DNA of 64,000 bases from positions 12,558,087 to 12,622,086 of the forward strand of contig JAMKCF010000015.1 in NCBI GenBank assembly GCA_023634235.1, given 5' to 3'. This document shows, one piece after another, positions 1-11,123 of this stretch. The number at the start of each line of letters is the position of its first letter. The first letter of the stretch is position 1. Under the pieces are notes generated by a model. The model was not told where the DNA came from and made no database searches. It worked only from the letters and a program-made list of their open reading frames with translations. A program made the translations under genes and the position numbers. Source of the DNA: Pisaster brevispinus (lineage: Eukaryota; Echinodermata; Asteroidea; Forcipulatida; Asteriidae).

Positions 1-3000
1 ATGATTGTGCTCTTTGTTAGTCATACGTAGATAGGTCATCGCTCCATATGCTAACTCTGATGCGTCGGAAAAGTGATGAAGTTGATAGTTAGTTACCTCT
101 CCAAATTCGCAAGGCTTCAAACATCGATTAATCTGAAATTGTTCGATCTTAGGTAATTCTTGTTTCCATCGTAGCCACCTACCGAGGTTGTCTGCTTCTA
201 GTGGTTCATCCCACCCTAGCTTCTTGCGACTTAGGTCTTGAATTATCACCTTCGCTTTGAGGGTGAATGGACTTACAAAGCCATGTGGATCGTAGATGGA
301 ACTAACCACACTAAGTATTCCTCTTCGTGTCAAGGGCTTCTCCTTTGGACTAATCTTGTAGCCGAAGCAGTCATGTTCAACATCCCACTGCATCCCAAGT
401 GCTCTCTCAGTCGGCAATGCTTCATAATTCAGGTCAAGCTCCTTAACATCCTTTGCTCTTTCTTCCACTGGAGTTGATGCCAAAACATTTGTGTTGTTGC
501 TTATCCACTTTGTCAATTTAAAACCGCCTCTTGCTAGAAGATTGCACAATTCTCGAGCAATCTCTATTCCCTTTACTTCAGTGCTTACTGACTTGAGACA
601 GTCGTCAACGTAGAAATTACGTAACACAGTATCCACTGTGTCTGGGTGGAAGTCATGGCAGTTATCTTGAGCTGTGCGCCGCAGTGCAAAGTTGCAACAA
701 CTGGGACTCCATGTCCCGCCAAAAAGATGTACATTCATCCTGTGAACAGTCAGTTGTTTTGACATGTCCCCGTCGGGCCACCATAGATACCTCAATACAT
801 CACAGTCTTCAGGGGAAACCCTCACCTGGTGAAACATAGCTTGTACATCGGCCATGAGGGCCACAGTTTCTTGTCTGAACCTCAAAAGTACCCCAAGCAA
901 CTTGTTGGTTAAATCTGGTCCACTCAGCACTTGCTTGTTCAAGGACATTCCATGATGCATGGATGCACAATCGAATACTATTCTTAACTTGTCAGGTTTC
1001 ATTGGGTGGTATACTGGATGATGTGGTAGGTACCACACTGTGCCATTATGGGCTAGCTTGTCTTCATTCACTATTTCTGCATACCTCTTGGTGACAAGGT
1101 CTTTCATACCTTCACAGTACTTTAACTTCAACTGTGTGTCTCCTTGGAGCCGCTTACCCAACAACTGGAGGCGACGTTCTGCCATACAACGGTTATTAGT
1201 CAAATCTGGTGGCCGACTTCTGAATGGGATTGCAAGTTCATAGTGACCGCCCTTCATCTGAATACTCTCCTCCCATATGGCTATGGCCTGCTTGTCCTTT
1301 ATTGACATCCCTTTTGTGTCGTCGTGAAGTGACTCGCTCGTGTCCAACTTCCAGAACCTTTGAAGCTGACATTCTAATTCCCCATCTGTCTCAATAAAGT
1401 TTGAGATGGCCTTGTGCTTGGTTGTCTTTCCGAGGGGTCCATTTAGGGTCCAACCAAGCTGTGTTCTCAGTGCAAAGGGAGTGTTCTTTCCACCCTCCCT
1501 GACCTCTAATGGCATGAGTGCCTCTGGGACATCTTGACCAATCAAAAGAGAAACTCTTCCCTTGTCAACTTGTGGCAGATTTATTCCTTGTAGGTGTGCC
1601 CATTTTTCGATGTCCTCTGGCTTCGCTAAATTGCTGCCATGGATTGGTAGTTCACGTCGAGTATAAACCATTGGTAGGGTAACTGTGCATTTGGAGTCAA
1701 TACCCATTACAGTCAGACTTACAACAGTTGTTTCCGTCTGCACATTTACCTTTGTCATAGTCGTCAGAGATAACAACTGCTGTTCGCCTTGAACCTTCAG
1801 TTGCCTCGCTAACTCCTCTGTGCAAAACGTGCTTGTCGATCCGCTATCCAAAAGTGCATATGTGCAGACAGAAATGTGGCTGTTCCCAGCTGTGACCTTC
1901 ACTGGAACGATTGGCAATGCGACTCTAGTTGTGCCGACCCCAGTGCTGTTACAGCTTGTGTCTGTTTCTGTGAAACCACTCTGCGCTGTTGTAGCTATTT
2001 CTGCCTGCGTAGCCTCAGCAGTTGGAGCAGAGAAACCTTTGGGGATAAACTTTGTCTGATGCAGAAACTTTGTATGTTTTCTCCCACATCCTAAAACAGA
2101 ACACACTCGTTTTAACGTACATGCATTTGACATATGACCAGGGTTTAAACAATTAAAGCACAGTTTGACTGTCTTAGCATATTCTAACCTTTCTGATGGA
2201 TTTTTACCCTTAAACTCTGAACACCCAAACAAGGTGTGATTGCCTTTGCACATCACACATGTTAAATTATATGTTGGGTTTGCATTTGTCATCATGGTAA
2301 AACTACCTCTGTTAGAACGATTCACTGGGAACCTAGTTACACTCTTGTTTGTATCACCCTTCATGTCCCTTGTCTTACCCATGTTGCCATACACAGGATC
2401 ATTAGCCTCTTCGGCAGCATCATCTACAAATTCCACCAAATCCTCTATTTGGGGTGCCTTTTTTTTGTTCTTTCTGATACCTCTCACTTGCTTTATCCAC
2501 CTATTTCTCAGATAAACTGGCAATTTCTCAACAATTTTAACAAGTACTCTCTGAGTATTTACTTCATGGATGTAACCCATGGCCATCAGGGTTTCCTTAC
2601 ATGTTTTTAGATCATCAGCCATTTCTCTCAGTGCCCCTTTGTCATGGGGGCTGATGCTGCTACCTTCAGTAACCTTATTCACCCAAGTCTCAGAAATTGT
2701 ATAATCATTACCAAACCTCTCTTTTAGCAATTCTTTGGCCCTTTTGTATCCTTCATTTGGTTTCATAACAGAACAACACTGAATAACATTCTTTGCCTTA
2801 CCAGAACAATACTGTATCAAGCGAACCAACTTAGCACTGTCCTCTATATTTGTACTGTCTACACTGTTCTCAAATGATCGTATGAATGTCCAATACTGCA
2901 AGGGATCACCGTCAAATGTTAATAGTTCTGCTCGAGGCATTTGCATCACTTCAAACAAACGTTGCTGCTGCAGTTGATTTTGTTCCATTATTTGTGAGAT

Positions 3001-3600
3001 GGATCCTTCGTCTACAGTAGGAGTGGCAGTCTCCATGTCGACTTTCTGAACTTGAGGAACTGGATGAATTTCTGATGCAGTCAAACTTTGGGGGAAATGT
3101 GTTTGGACACCATCACCTGTGGGCGTGCTGCTCACCGGTTCCACCCTTTCATCAGAAATCTTAACATGTGGCACTGCAGATGCATCTAATGCTGACACAT
3201 TTGGAGCAGGGTGATGGATATGTTGTATTTTTACTTCAGTGTCAGCACTATCATCACTCAATGTGTACACTTCTTCCTCTGCCTTAGCAATTGCCAACTT
3301 GGTGCTAAAGGACAACTGCACTTTCCTTTGACGTAGCTTTAACTCTTCAAGTTCAAGGGCCTGTAACTGCTCTAAGGCTGCCTGCTCTGCTTCAATAGCA
3401 GCCTTCTTGGCAGCTGCTCTCTTTCGTGCTCTAACCACTGAACTTGCCGTAGTACATGTAGTACTGACCTTTGACCCGCATTGACTTGCCGAGTCCTCTG
3501 GAACAATAAGTTCTTCATGTCTATGATGAACTGTATCTGACTCTTCTAAATCTGAATGGTTTTCACCAAGATGTGACGTTTCCTTTTGTACATTACTCAT
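1..3600 (-). CDS. BEL/Pao retrotransposon gag-pol polyprotein, 5' part
   Basis: An ATG at 3600 opens a frame of 1200 codons with no stop down to base 1, so the rest of pol lies outside the window. Order from the N terminus: an Ala/Glu/Lys-rich helical gag region; a DUF1759-like gag segment near residue 230 (FDGDPLQYW); a CCHC zinc knuckle at about 481-494 (CFNC, GH, C); a DUF1758-type aspartic protease with DSGS at 585-588; reverse transcriptase with IVFDCAS near 877 and the catalytic YVDD at 997-1000; then the Pao A17-type region with SIYDPHGFVSPF. RNase H and integrase would follow. The single fused gag-pol frame is typical of BEL/Pao. The absence of any stop or frameshift suggests a young copy. 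Being open at the edge, it could still be broken further on. Confidence 0.93.
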   Translation of the reverse strand, partial: MSNVQKETSHLGENHSDLEESDTVHHRHEELIVPEDSASQCGSKVSTTCTTASSVVRARKRAAAKKAAIEAEQAALEQLQALELEELKLRQRKVQLSFSTKLAIAKAEEEVYTLSDDSADTEVKIQHIHHPAPNVSALDASAVPHVKISDERVEPVSSTPTGDGVQTHFPQSLTASEIHPVPQVQKVDMETATPTVDEGSISQIMEQNQLQQQRLFEVMQMPRAELLTFDGDPLQYWTFIRSFENSVDSTNIEDSAKLVRLIQYCSGKAKNVIQCCSVMKPNEGYKRAKELLKERFGNDYTISETWVNKVTEGSSISPHDKGALREMADDLKTCKETLMAMGYIHEVNTQRVLVKIVEKLPVYLRNRWIKQVRGIRKNKKKAPQIEDLVEFVDDAAEEANDPVYGNMGKTRDMKGDTNKSVTRFPVNRSNRGSFTMMTNANPTYNLTCVMCKGNHTLFGCSEFKGKNPSERLEYAKTVKLCFNCLNPGHMSNACTLKRVCSVLGCGRKHTKFLHQTKFIPKGFSAPTAEATQAEIATTAQSGFTETDTSCNSTGVGTTRVALPIVPVKVTAGNSHISVCTYALLDSGSTSTFCTEELARQLKVQGEQQLLSLTTMTKVNVQTETTVVSLTVMGIDSKCTVTLPMVYTRRELPIHGSNLAKPEDIEKWAHLQGINLPQVDKGRVSLLIGQDVPEALMPLEVREGGKNTPFALRTQLGWTLNGPLGKTTKHKAISNFIETDGELECQLQRFWKLDTSESLHDDTKGMSIKDKQAIAIWEESIQMKGGHYELAIPFRSRPPDLTNNRCMAERRLQLLGKRLQGDTQLKLKYCEGMKDLVTKRYAEIVNEDKLAHNGTVWYLPHHPVYHPMKPDKLRIVFDCASMHHGMSLNKQVLSGPDLTNKLLGVLLRFRQETVALMADVQAMFHQVRVSPEDCDVLRYLWWPDGDMSKQLTVHRMNVHLFGGTWSPSCCNFALRRTAQDNCHDFHPDTVDTVLRNFYVDDCLKSVSTEVKGIEIARELCNLLARGGFKLTKWISNNTNVLASTPVEERAKDVKELDLNYEALPTERALGMQWDVEHDCFGYKISPKEKPLTRRGILSVVSSIYDPHGFVSPFTLKAKVIIQDLSRKKLGWDEPLEADNLGRWLRWKQELPKIEQFQINRCLKPCEFGEVTNYQLHHFSDASELAYGAMTYLRMTNKEHNH

Positions 3601-4189
3601 GTTGATGCCCAATCTTGTTATAGTCTTGTCATTAAACTCATGTGGCGGTTGACGATTAACTTAAACTGACAGTGACACAGTTGACTTTCTTTTATAACAC
3701 TATGACACGGTTTAATCTACAAACACAAAGGAAAAACAACAATACTGATTGTAAGCATACAATTACATTTAGACAACAGTTCTCAATTATCATGTGCTAT
3801 GGGTCTTTAACTATATAAGAACGTACTGTGTAGCCTGAATGCATAAGTCAACATAAAGTGAAACCTTTCATTTATACCTTGATGATTCATAACAACATTG
3901 GCAACTAAAAATACCCTAAAGCGCTTCAGAATGTTCTTAATTATTAACTGTAAATCTTATACTATCTGTGATTCTTATATTATCAAATTGAGATGTTAAT
4001 TGCAACACTTACGACATTGGGCCTTCGTGAAACAGTTATCAACAAAGTAAAACAGATGGCGCAGAATCCATGTGACTATCAAAAAATTAAATAAAAAGTA
4101 GAACTTCACAGTCCCTCGAGTAGCGCCCTCTATTGACCAAAAAGCTTCAGTAGAGTCTGCTAATAATAACTTGGCATACTGACCTAACA
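3601..4189 (-). repeat. 5' LTR and leader of the BEL/Pao element
   Basis: On the minus strand this stretch lies between the gag ATG and a likely LTR start TGTTAGGTC at 4189. It contains a TATA-like TATATAG near 3820. The LTR/leader boundary and primer-binding site could not be fixed, because the second LTR is outside the window. Bases just outside (4190-4194) would be one copy of a 5 bp target duplication. The element sits about 120 bp upstream of a discoidin exon and has probably separated that gene from its 5' exons. Confidence 0.6.
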
Positions 4190-4306
4190 CTGCCTACTCA
4201 GTGATAATTTATTTTTTTAGGTAGAAATGTTTGATACATATGTTGGTGTACTTTACTGACACCCTTCTTAACAGTGGTTGTATTCTCTGTTGTGTTTTGA
4301 ACGAAG

Positions 4307-4481
4307 GTTCAGTCGTAATTCCTGGTTTGAAGTTAACCTCGGTGAGAGTACAGTGGTGTCTGGTGTCATCACGCAGGGAGAACCCGTATGGGATGATCGT
4401 GTGACTGAATACAAGATGAAGTATAAGAAGCTCCCGTCCTCTGACTATGAAGACGTCATTGGACACAATGGTGCCTTTCAG
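4307..4481 (+). CDS. discoidin copy 1, exon with first part of F5/8C domain
   Basis: The frame contains SWFEVNLGESTVVSG and VITQGEPVWDDRV, matching the W-x-x-V-x-L-G and VITQGR strands of F5/8C domains. The donor CAG/GTACAC is at 4482. Acceptor choice is uncertain (AAG at 4306, or CAG at 4274). Confidence 0.75.
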
Positions 4482-4502
4482 GTACACATCTTTTATTCGT
4501 TG

Positions 4503-4577
4503 TGTCTGTGTTCGTTAAAAAAAAAAAAAAAAAAAAAAAAAAGAAATTATAGTTTGTAATTGTAATTTTTTTTTTTT
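4503..4577 (+). repeat. poly-A and poly-T low-complexity runs
   Basis: An A run at about 4519-4542 and a T run at about 4567-4576 lie inside the intron of discoidin copy 1. They are probably retrotransposon tail remnants or simple slippage. Confidence 0.7.
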
Positions 4578-4995
4578 GAAAACATTAAATTATTTGTTTC
4601 CCGGAGAGTCATTTGCATTGTAAAAATATACACATATGGAACAGCAGCACGTGCACAAGAATAAATTGACTCTAAACAACTGGTTAGTAAAATATTTAAC
4701 ACCCTATCTGACTGGAATACTGGTTCGTTATTTCACTAACAAAGTTCAACGCAGCACATTTAACTATTATTTAAACATAAGTAATGGTTTAGACTTCGTT
4801 ATAGTAATTGAGATTACAACGAATTGTTGTTTCAGTTATTTGCATTATGTCCACAAATGTTACAAATGCTAAACAACCTCTCCCCCTTTAAATACTTTGA
4901 TTTCAATTAAAATGTTGTTGTTTTACAAAATTCCCGCCTATGTCAAGCTAATGCGTGTGACATTCATCTAGAAACCACATTTGTAACTTTTGCAG

Positions 4996-5145
4996 GTGTT
5001 CGAGGGTAACATTGAGGATGCTACGACCCCAGTAACCAATATGTTTGATCAGAGCATCGTGGCTACCATAGTGCGTATTGAGCCCATAATATTTATTAAT
5101 CGCCCTGCTCTACGGGTAGAGTTGCTTGGATGTCACATCAACTAA
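4996..5145 (+). CDS. discoidin copy 1, last exon
   Basis: This is exactly 150 nt, phase 0, with 49 residues and a TAA stop. It encodes TPVTNMFDQSIVATIVRIEP and ends LLGCHIN. The FDxSIVARYVRI-like strand and C-terminal L-G-C are diagnostic for the end of an F5/8C domain. The exon is 40/49 identical in protein to the exon at 13732-13881 by eye. Confidence 0.85.
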   Translation: MFEGNIEDATTPVTNMFDQSIVATIVRIEPIIFINRPALRVELLGCHIN

Positions 5146-6040
5146 AATCGAATCAGTTTTCTGTGAAGCAGGAATAATTATTACAACTAATTATTGTATT
5201 GTCGTTATCTTGTTGCTGTAGTTTTTAATGTAAATCTTACACAAAAACAAAATTATTATGGTTTGCAAGGCTTTGTTATTTTGAAACCACAAACAACTGA
5301 AAACTAATAAAGTTAAGTTTAAAAGCCTAAAACTTATTACAGTGCCGTACAAACTCAGATAAAACAACCAGTCGAACAAAGAACGACAAATAATACAAAT
5401 GTGTACACACAAAAAATAAAAAAATACAAATTACAACGTAAGCAACATACGAAATACCATGTCTGAATTGAAACATTACACAAATGTATAAATGTTAACA
5501 AACTGTATAAATAGTTCGTTTCGGTATTCCTTAAACAACTTTGTATTAAAATGGTTCAATATTGTTGTCAAACTTGTTCAGCCAGTTAATGCTAAACAAA
5601 GACATCGAGTATATTTACATGAGACAAATAACACTGGTATACCAGTACCCTGATTGTACAATCTATAAATTTCCTGGTCAAAATTGTCTCAGATCTAGGT
5701 CCCATTAGGCCTAATCCAAGTTCGTCAAAATGATCCATAATTTAGTCAAAATGACGCAAAACTTTATTAAAATTCCCGTTTTTAAATCACTTACTTTCCG
5801 GGTCAGGTATAATTTGTGTCGATTCAGACCCGGGAATCTTTAGAGTGTTGTTCACATTCTTGTTTAGTAATGCACAGCACTTTCAAGCAGCCTTCGGTAT
5901 TAAACATCTAGCACTCTTTTCACTAGTATTATAGTATTGTACCTGTCACGTGGAAGCCAAGTGCCGTAATTTGAACGCTGGAATCGTATGGTTGTCACAT
6001 TGACAGATTTGAAATAATTTTGCATGGCGTGTTGTGAATC
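5146..6040 (+). repeat. tandem-duplicated 3' flank of discoidin copy 1, with a ghost exon
   Basis: This aligns by eye, with many changes, to 13882-14590 downstream of copy 2. Shared blocks include AAGCAGGAATAATTA-like sequence just after the stop, and CTAGCACTCTTTTCA at about 5908 and 14468. At 5950-6005 a decayed copy of the discoidin last exon is visible (a G-A-A-G-C-C VEP-like start and a GG-TTGTCACATTGAC end). So the duplicated unit already contained an older third copy. Both flanks lack other coding signal. Confidence 0.65.
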
Positions 6041-6297
6041 CACTTAAGAATTATTACAGCCATCTCTGTTATAAATGAAGTAATGAAAATATATATTAAC
6101 ATATACCTGTATTGTTGTGAGAGATAGCTATAGTGTTGACATAATTTATCTAGGCCTATGCTGTTAGTAGAGAATTAGTTATAAACTATAGATCCCTGCT
6201 TCGTTTCCGCCACCGGGTCAGGTCACGCCAAACAGTTATCAGCTTAAGGGATTGTCTAAATTCAGTGGTTTTAAACGTTCGGTTTTTAGTATAAAAC

Positions 6298-6480
6298 TAC
6301 TAAAATAACTAGGTCTTATATAGCGCGATATTCACAACAACATATCATTCCGCTTGTCATTAGTGTCCTGCTCGTTGAGCCAATAACATAACTTTTTCTC
6401 AGCTCCCTTCTGAGTATACAACCCTGGTCTGCCGTGACACTCAGAAGACATTTTCAAAAACAATAATCAACATCTACCGT
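6298..6480 (-). repeat. truncated tRNA-headed SINE (family C), minus
   Basis: This resembles the 3' body of the SINEs at 54960-55330 and 55610-55960: TTATATAGCGC, GAGCCAATAACAT, TTTCTCAGCTCCC, GAGTATACA, GCCGTGACACTC. The tRNA-like head is missing. Confidence 0.6.
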
Positions 6481-9400
6481 ATAAAGTGGAGCATGTATTC
6501 TTTTCAGCTAGATATCTTGCTGACAACCTGTGATAGGTTCTGATGTTTTCAACACCCAACCCCCTGCTCCTCCCCCTCCGACAATCATTTTGTTTTACAT
6601 ACTAGGGAGCCAGTAACTAGTGGAACCTTCCTGCATTCTCATAACTCCTTAGTGATACTGAATTTCATTGCCTTTGGGCACTGGGGCTGCTCTATGCCGT
6701 AAGGAGATTAATTGGACAGGTCATCAACAAGCATTTGCGCTTCTTCCCGGAGCAAACACATTTACATCGAGATCACGCGTTTACGTCCACTTTCGCTTAT
6801 ATAGTGTAATTGAAACTTTATAGGAAGATACATAATAACTTATAATTTACGAAACAAGATATTGCAAAAAGTTTTCAGATTTGTGTTGAGGTCTATTAAG
6901 CTTAGCATGTTTTGAAGTTTATTTATTTAAATATTGAGAACTTTTAGTTAAGTTTATTAACACAAGATCAATTTATTTGGGACTTTCTGTAGAAATATAA
7001 TGTGAGGACACATCCTTTTTTAAGGAGGGGGTTGTGCGGGTTCATTTGTGACAAGGTCAACGAGTTCACGTCAGGGGTCGCAGGTAGCGCTGACCGCTGC
7101 TATCTTCAGCAACTTGGGGTCCTTTGCTCACTTCACAAAGAGCTAGTACTGACCTTTAGGATCCCAAAAGAGTCCGGACGACCTTGTGATTGCTCCGACT
7201 ACACTCCTGTTTAATTTAAATAAAAACCACAGGAGATCTAGAGTTATAATTTATTGATAACAAAGCCCTAAAAAAAACATAAATAAAAAGTACGAGATCA
7301 TCGATACATATCCGTATGTCTGTTTCGTTTTTGTTCGCGTCCGTTTATGTTAAATTTTGTCAAATTTACCAAAACTTGGCATCTCCGCTAATGCCATTTG
7401 TATCAGGTGTAGCTCATGAAATGCAGAATTTCTTATCACCATGATTAATGCTACTCTTAAGTTAGCGATAACACAACAGAAGTCTGTGACTGATTTTTCC
7501 AGATGATGCTGAAACGTTGATTGACGCGAGAGTAGTTTCCTAGTGCATTAACCCCACTGTCTTGCCCATCGTGTTGCATACACATTATTTTTTTTATCGA
7601 AACCACGTAACTAAAACGAACATAAAGCTCTCCGTTCGCTTTAGTTTCGTGGATGTGATGACATTAATTAAACAACGCAAGCGGCCAGCAAATAGGGCTA
7701 AAACCTAAGCAAACTTGCAAACTTGGGCACGCGTATTAACGCTTGCAAGATTGTTTCATTCGAATAATATTTTTTTTTAAATGAGAAACTTGTACCGAAC
7801 TTTAATTTCAATAAATAGTCTCGCATCCTAAAATCTAACCTTTATGGCCATATTTTGCAATCGTCAGACCAGAAATGGCCAGCAAGTTGAAATACTCCAA
7901 ATGCTTCGCAAAATCATTCTCAACGGAATTGTTTATACACAGAGCTAATACACAGAGCTGTCCAGTGCATGATGGACTATATAAAACTCTCGCAAAATTG
8001 CTAGTTTTTCATACGTTTTTTACCATTGAAAAGCCCATATCAATGGCTCTCTGTTTGTTTATTTTAGTTTTGCGGATGTGATACATTTTTGTAAGCAACG
8101 TAAGCGGCCAGAAAGTAGGGCTACTAAAACAACAAATTAGCCAATACGGGCTGCGTATTAATACCGGCAAGAATTGCGCTGGGGAATAATGGTTTGAATT
8201 TAATTAAATCAGAGTAAACATTGTTAAAATTGCTGATGCACAAGAAGCAAGCATTTTTAAGTCAAATCACTGTTTACGTTTGATTTGTCTGACTACGGTT
8301 AAAAGTACACACGTGCAAGATTTTCTAGCTGGTAGATGCGAGAGGCAAGTCTCTGATGGAGCAATTCGGATCAATAAAAAGTCACAGTCGGAATATGAAC
8401 ACCCTAGGGGAAAAATTGGGGGAACTGATTATGGGTTTTTGAAGGTGGGGTAGATCTAGATTTAAAAACTATGTCACATCACCCTTACAGAATTGTTGAT
8501 TTGCACGAGTGTTTTACACTTCTTTTGGAATGCCCGTCACAAAGGCTTTCTGCTCTTTATTGTATCGTAGTTGTTATTTGTAGGCGACATGACGAGAAAT
8601 AGCGTAAAGCTACCACCCCAACAAATAAAGCCAACATTGCTGGGGCTGCTTAAAGAAACAAAGTCATGCCAATGTTTTAAAATACGTTCAGCATTAATGT
8701 CTCCAACTTCCTAAGTTAAAATGACAATAGAGACTGAATTTGTACCTACACCTGCCTTGAAACATTCAGCATCCCCAAACTAAACATTGAATGGCCACCT
8801 TGTGTCATCTTCTGACTGGAGATGAACATCAAGTGACAACAAGCATGTTCAACTGGATTGTTACGCTAATGGCTGTCAGGGAGTATCTAAAGTAAATACG
8901 TCAACGATCATAGCGCCCTCAACTTTAGTGGGATCGGGACAAGTTTGGCATTGTTGAAAGGCCCCTTCCAAGGGTACTTGGAGATGAATGGATAGTGTAT
9001 GTTCCTGGTATTAATACGGTTGTCCCGATGTAGTTTGAATAATTATTTACTGTTCCAAATATTTGGGATGACCCTGGAGACAACCCCTTTGATCTTAGTA
9101 TGTAGATATTAAGTTGGTTCAATTAGGTACAAATTGTTCGTATGTAATAATTAAAGCATTCTCCCTTTACTTTAAATTGTTGAAAACTTTGCTGAGTTGC
9201 TTGTGTCTGGTACCCCTCCACCCCGACTAAATAGTGTATTTTTAGGTAACTACAAGTTGAAACCAAATCGGTCACATTATAATAGTTGTAAAATGTAACA
9301 CAACTCTTTTGTTTGTTTTTGTTTATGGAAATCTGGCTCCAAGGAACTGTACACAACTTCTAAGTTAATCCAGTGAGTTTTTTTGCAACGCCCACTAGAG

Positions 9401-11077
9401 TAAAGCTTGTATCGCCGGGGTGGGGCAGTTTTCAATGCATAGGCCATCAGCGCTAAGGTTGGCGATTTGGTCTTGCCTGGCGGAGTTTGCCGAGTGGTAC
9501 CCAATTACCCGCTGTGGGGTAGCCGCGAGGCTTATTTTGAAATAAGCCAAAGGGGCAGGATAATATCTCGGGTTGCCAGACTATTAGACTGGTCCCAACC
9601 CAATAATTTCACTGGATTCAATAATTTAATTGGATAAACGTGCAGTGACGTCAGCTTTTCATATTTGTGGTATGATTGGTTTGCTCCAAAGTGACGTGTT
9701 TGTCAGCATCACCATCATCGGGAATTTTTCGACCGTCTACTGTGCGCGCATGTACATATTGCATTTAATGTTTTATTCACTCTGTACTGAATGTACATGT
9801 GCGTGTAGACTACGAATCTTCGCCGTGTGAATGGATTTGAGGTCAAAGGTACAACTGTCAGGATCCCGCCATGCGCTCAAGGCTTGGTATATGGCATAAT
9901 TCAAGAGCCTCAATGGTTGACGTCAGAGTTTCAGGCTACCAGACCAGCGCCCTCATTTAGGTCAACAAAGATCTATCAATGGCTGAGTTGGCGGCAAGGG
10001 AAAATAGTTGTTTAAACTTATGTAAGTACCATTAAAACAAATTTGAAGGAATTTGAATTATATTTGAATTTATCTTCTCCTTCATTGAAAATTTCCGGAT
10101 TCATTCTTGGTTTGTCTAGACCTTATTACTTTGGTAGAATCGAGTGAGTCTTTCCAAGCGACTCATCGAGTACCACACATGCGCGAAATAACCAAGGCAT
10201 GTTCTGGGACCATACCACGCCCTCTGTTGACTATACACTCATGCCAGCTGAGAAACAACGTTCGTATAATTGTGACGTTGATGACGGTCTGCGACTTGGG
10301 ATTTTTTTAACAAAACGCGCAACGAACACTCCCTACCCAGTGGCAACAAACACTATTCAGGGTCACCATAAACTAGGACTACGAATGAACTAACATATTA
10401 TGCAGTTACACTAGGTTTAATTTCAGGGTATTGAATTGTGTTTTGTCAGTGTGGTTTTTGTTTGGTGTTTACGATTGGTGGTGAATGGTGGGTTGTGGTT
10501 TTGGGACCTCAATTCGATGATTTGCGTATTGTTTATTCAAGCAATTTGGTAAAGTTTAAAGTAATGTTTGAAAGTCCTCCCTGTTTTTTTTTTTCAACCT
10601 CAACACAATTCTCCTGAGAAAAACAAAATCGAAGCTTCGTAGGCTGGAGGCTTTACGTAAGCTGCTTGTAGTAAGAGTATCATAATTGAAAAAAAAATGC
10701 CCAACGTTCAGGATAACTTCTCGAAAGATCCATAATTAATGTTCTGCTGTATTTATGGGCAGCAATTTTTACTTCCAGTTCTAGTCGTGAGAGTAATATC
10801 CAGTCAGCCATCAGATGATGTCTCTAATGTCGTTAAATGAGGCGGCAAAGCGCTCGTTTGTTAATCCGGTTTAAATATTGCCAAGGTTATGGCTTCGTAA
10901 AAACGTATATCTAGTCTCAACCAATCAGACAGTAGCTATCCAGGGTGTTACAGTCTGCTGTATTTACCTGATTGGTTTAAAATTACATCATCCTATTTGA
11001 CGTCAAAGTGGTGGCATTTTTGCTGTAGGTCTGTCTGAGATTCACCCAAACGCTTATACATTGTTGCATCTTCGAGA
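6481..11077. other. intergenic, no gene recognised
   Basis: This 4.6 kb lies between the two discoidin copies. Short open frames (for example 7002-7214, 7875-8081, 9123-9504) show no family resemblance and no splice logic. It includes a weak local duplication: 7630-7770 resembles 8060-8190 (shared CAAGCGGCCAG / TAAGCGGCCAG, and TAGGGCTA). The promoter of discoidin copy 2 should lie in the last few hundred bases. No TATA box stands out. Confidence 0.5.
7560..8190. repeat. diverged local direct repeat, about 400 bp apart
   Basis: TTTAGTTTCGTGGATGTGATG with AACGCAAGCGGCCAG and AAATAGGGCTA (about 7640-7700) recurs as TTTAGTTTTGCGGATGTGAT with AACGTAAGCGGCCAG and AAGTAGGGCTA (about 8064-8122). 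The following GCGTATTAA also recurs. No coding potential is seen. Confidence 0.55.
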
Positions 11078-11123
11078 ATGGACGGAGCAGTGCTTGCCAT
11101 TTTGATGATAGCTACCTTATCAG
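11078..11123 (+). CDS. discoidin copy 2, exon 1, signal peptide
   Basis: It has 15 codons plus one base: Met-Asp, then a hydrophobic stretch AVLAILMIATLS, followed by the donor G/GTATGG. It fits a cleavable signal peptide completed by VCYNG in exon 2. Confidence 0.7.

Larger units (their letters stand above)
4307..5145 (+). pseudogene. F5/8 type C (discoidin) domain gene, copy 1, 5'-truncated
   Basis: Two exons can be joined in frame: 4307-4481 and 4996-5145 (stop TAA). The first carries the core of a coagulation factor 5/8 C domain (SWFEVNLGE, VSGVITQGEP, VTEYKMKYKK). The second carries its C-terminal half, ending VELLGC plus HIN. The domain binds lipids or glycans in secreted and matrix proteins. 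The join is phase 0 with a GT donor at 4482 and a TTTTGCAG acceptor. Upstream in-frame stops near 4257 and 4269 limit the first exon; the acceptor could instead be at 4275. No N-terminal half of the domain or signal peptide precedes it: the BEL element occupies that space. It may be a pseudogene, or its 5' exons may lie beyond the element. Confidence 0.7.

Noticed and set aside
7002..7214. Possible small gene with MRTHPFLRRG start
   Set aside because: No relatives recognised, no splice sites or regulatory context, and frame length is expected by chance.
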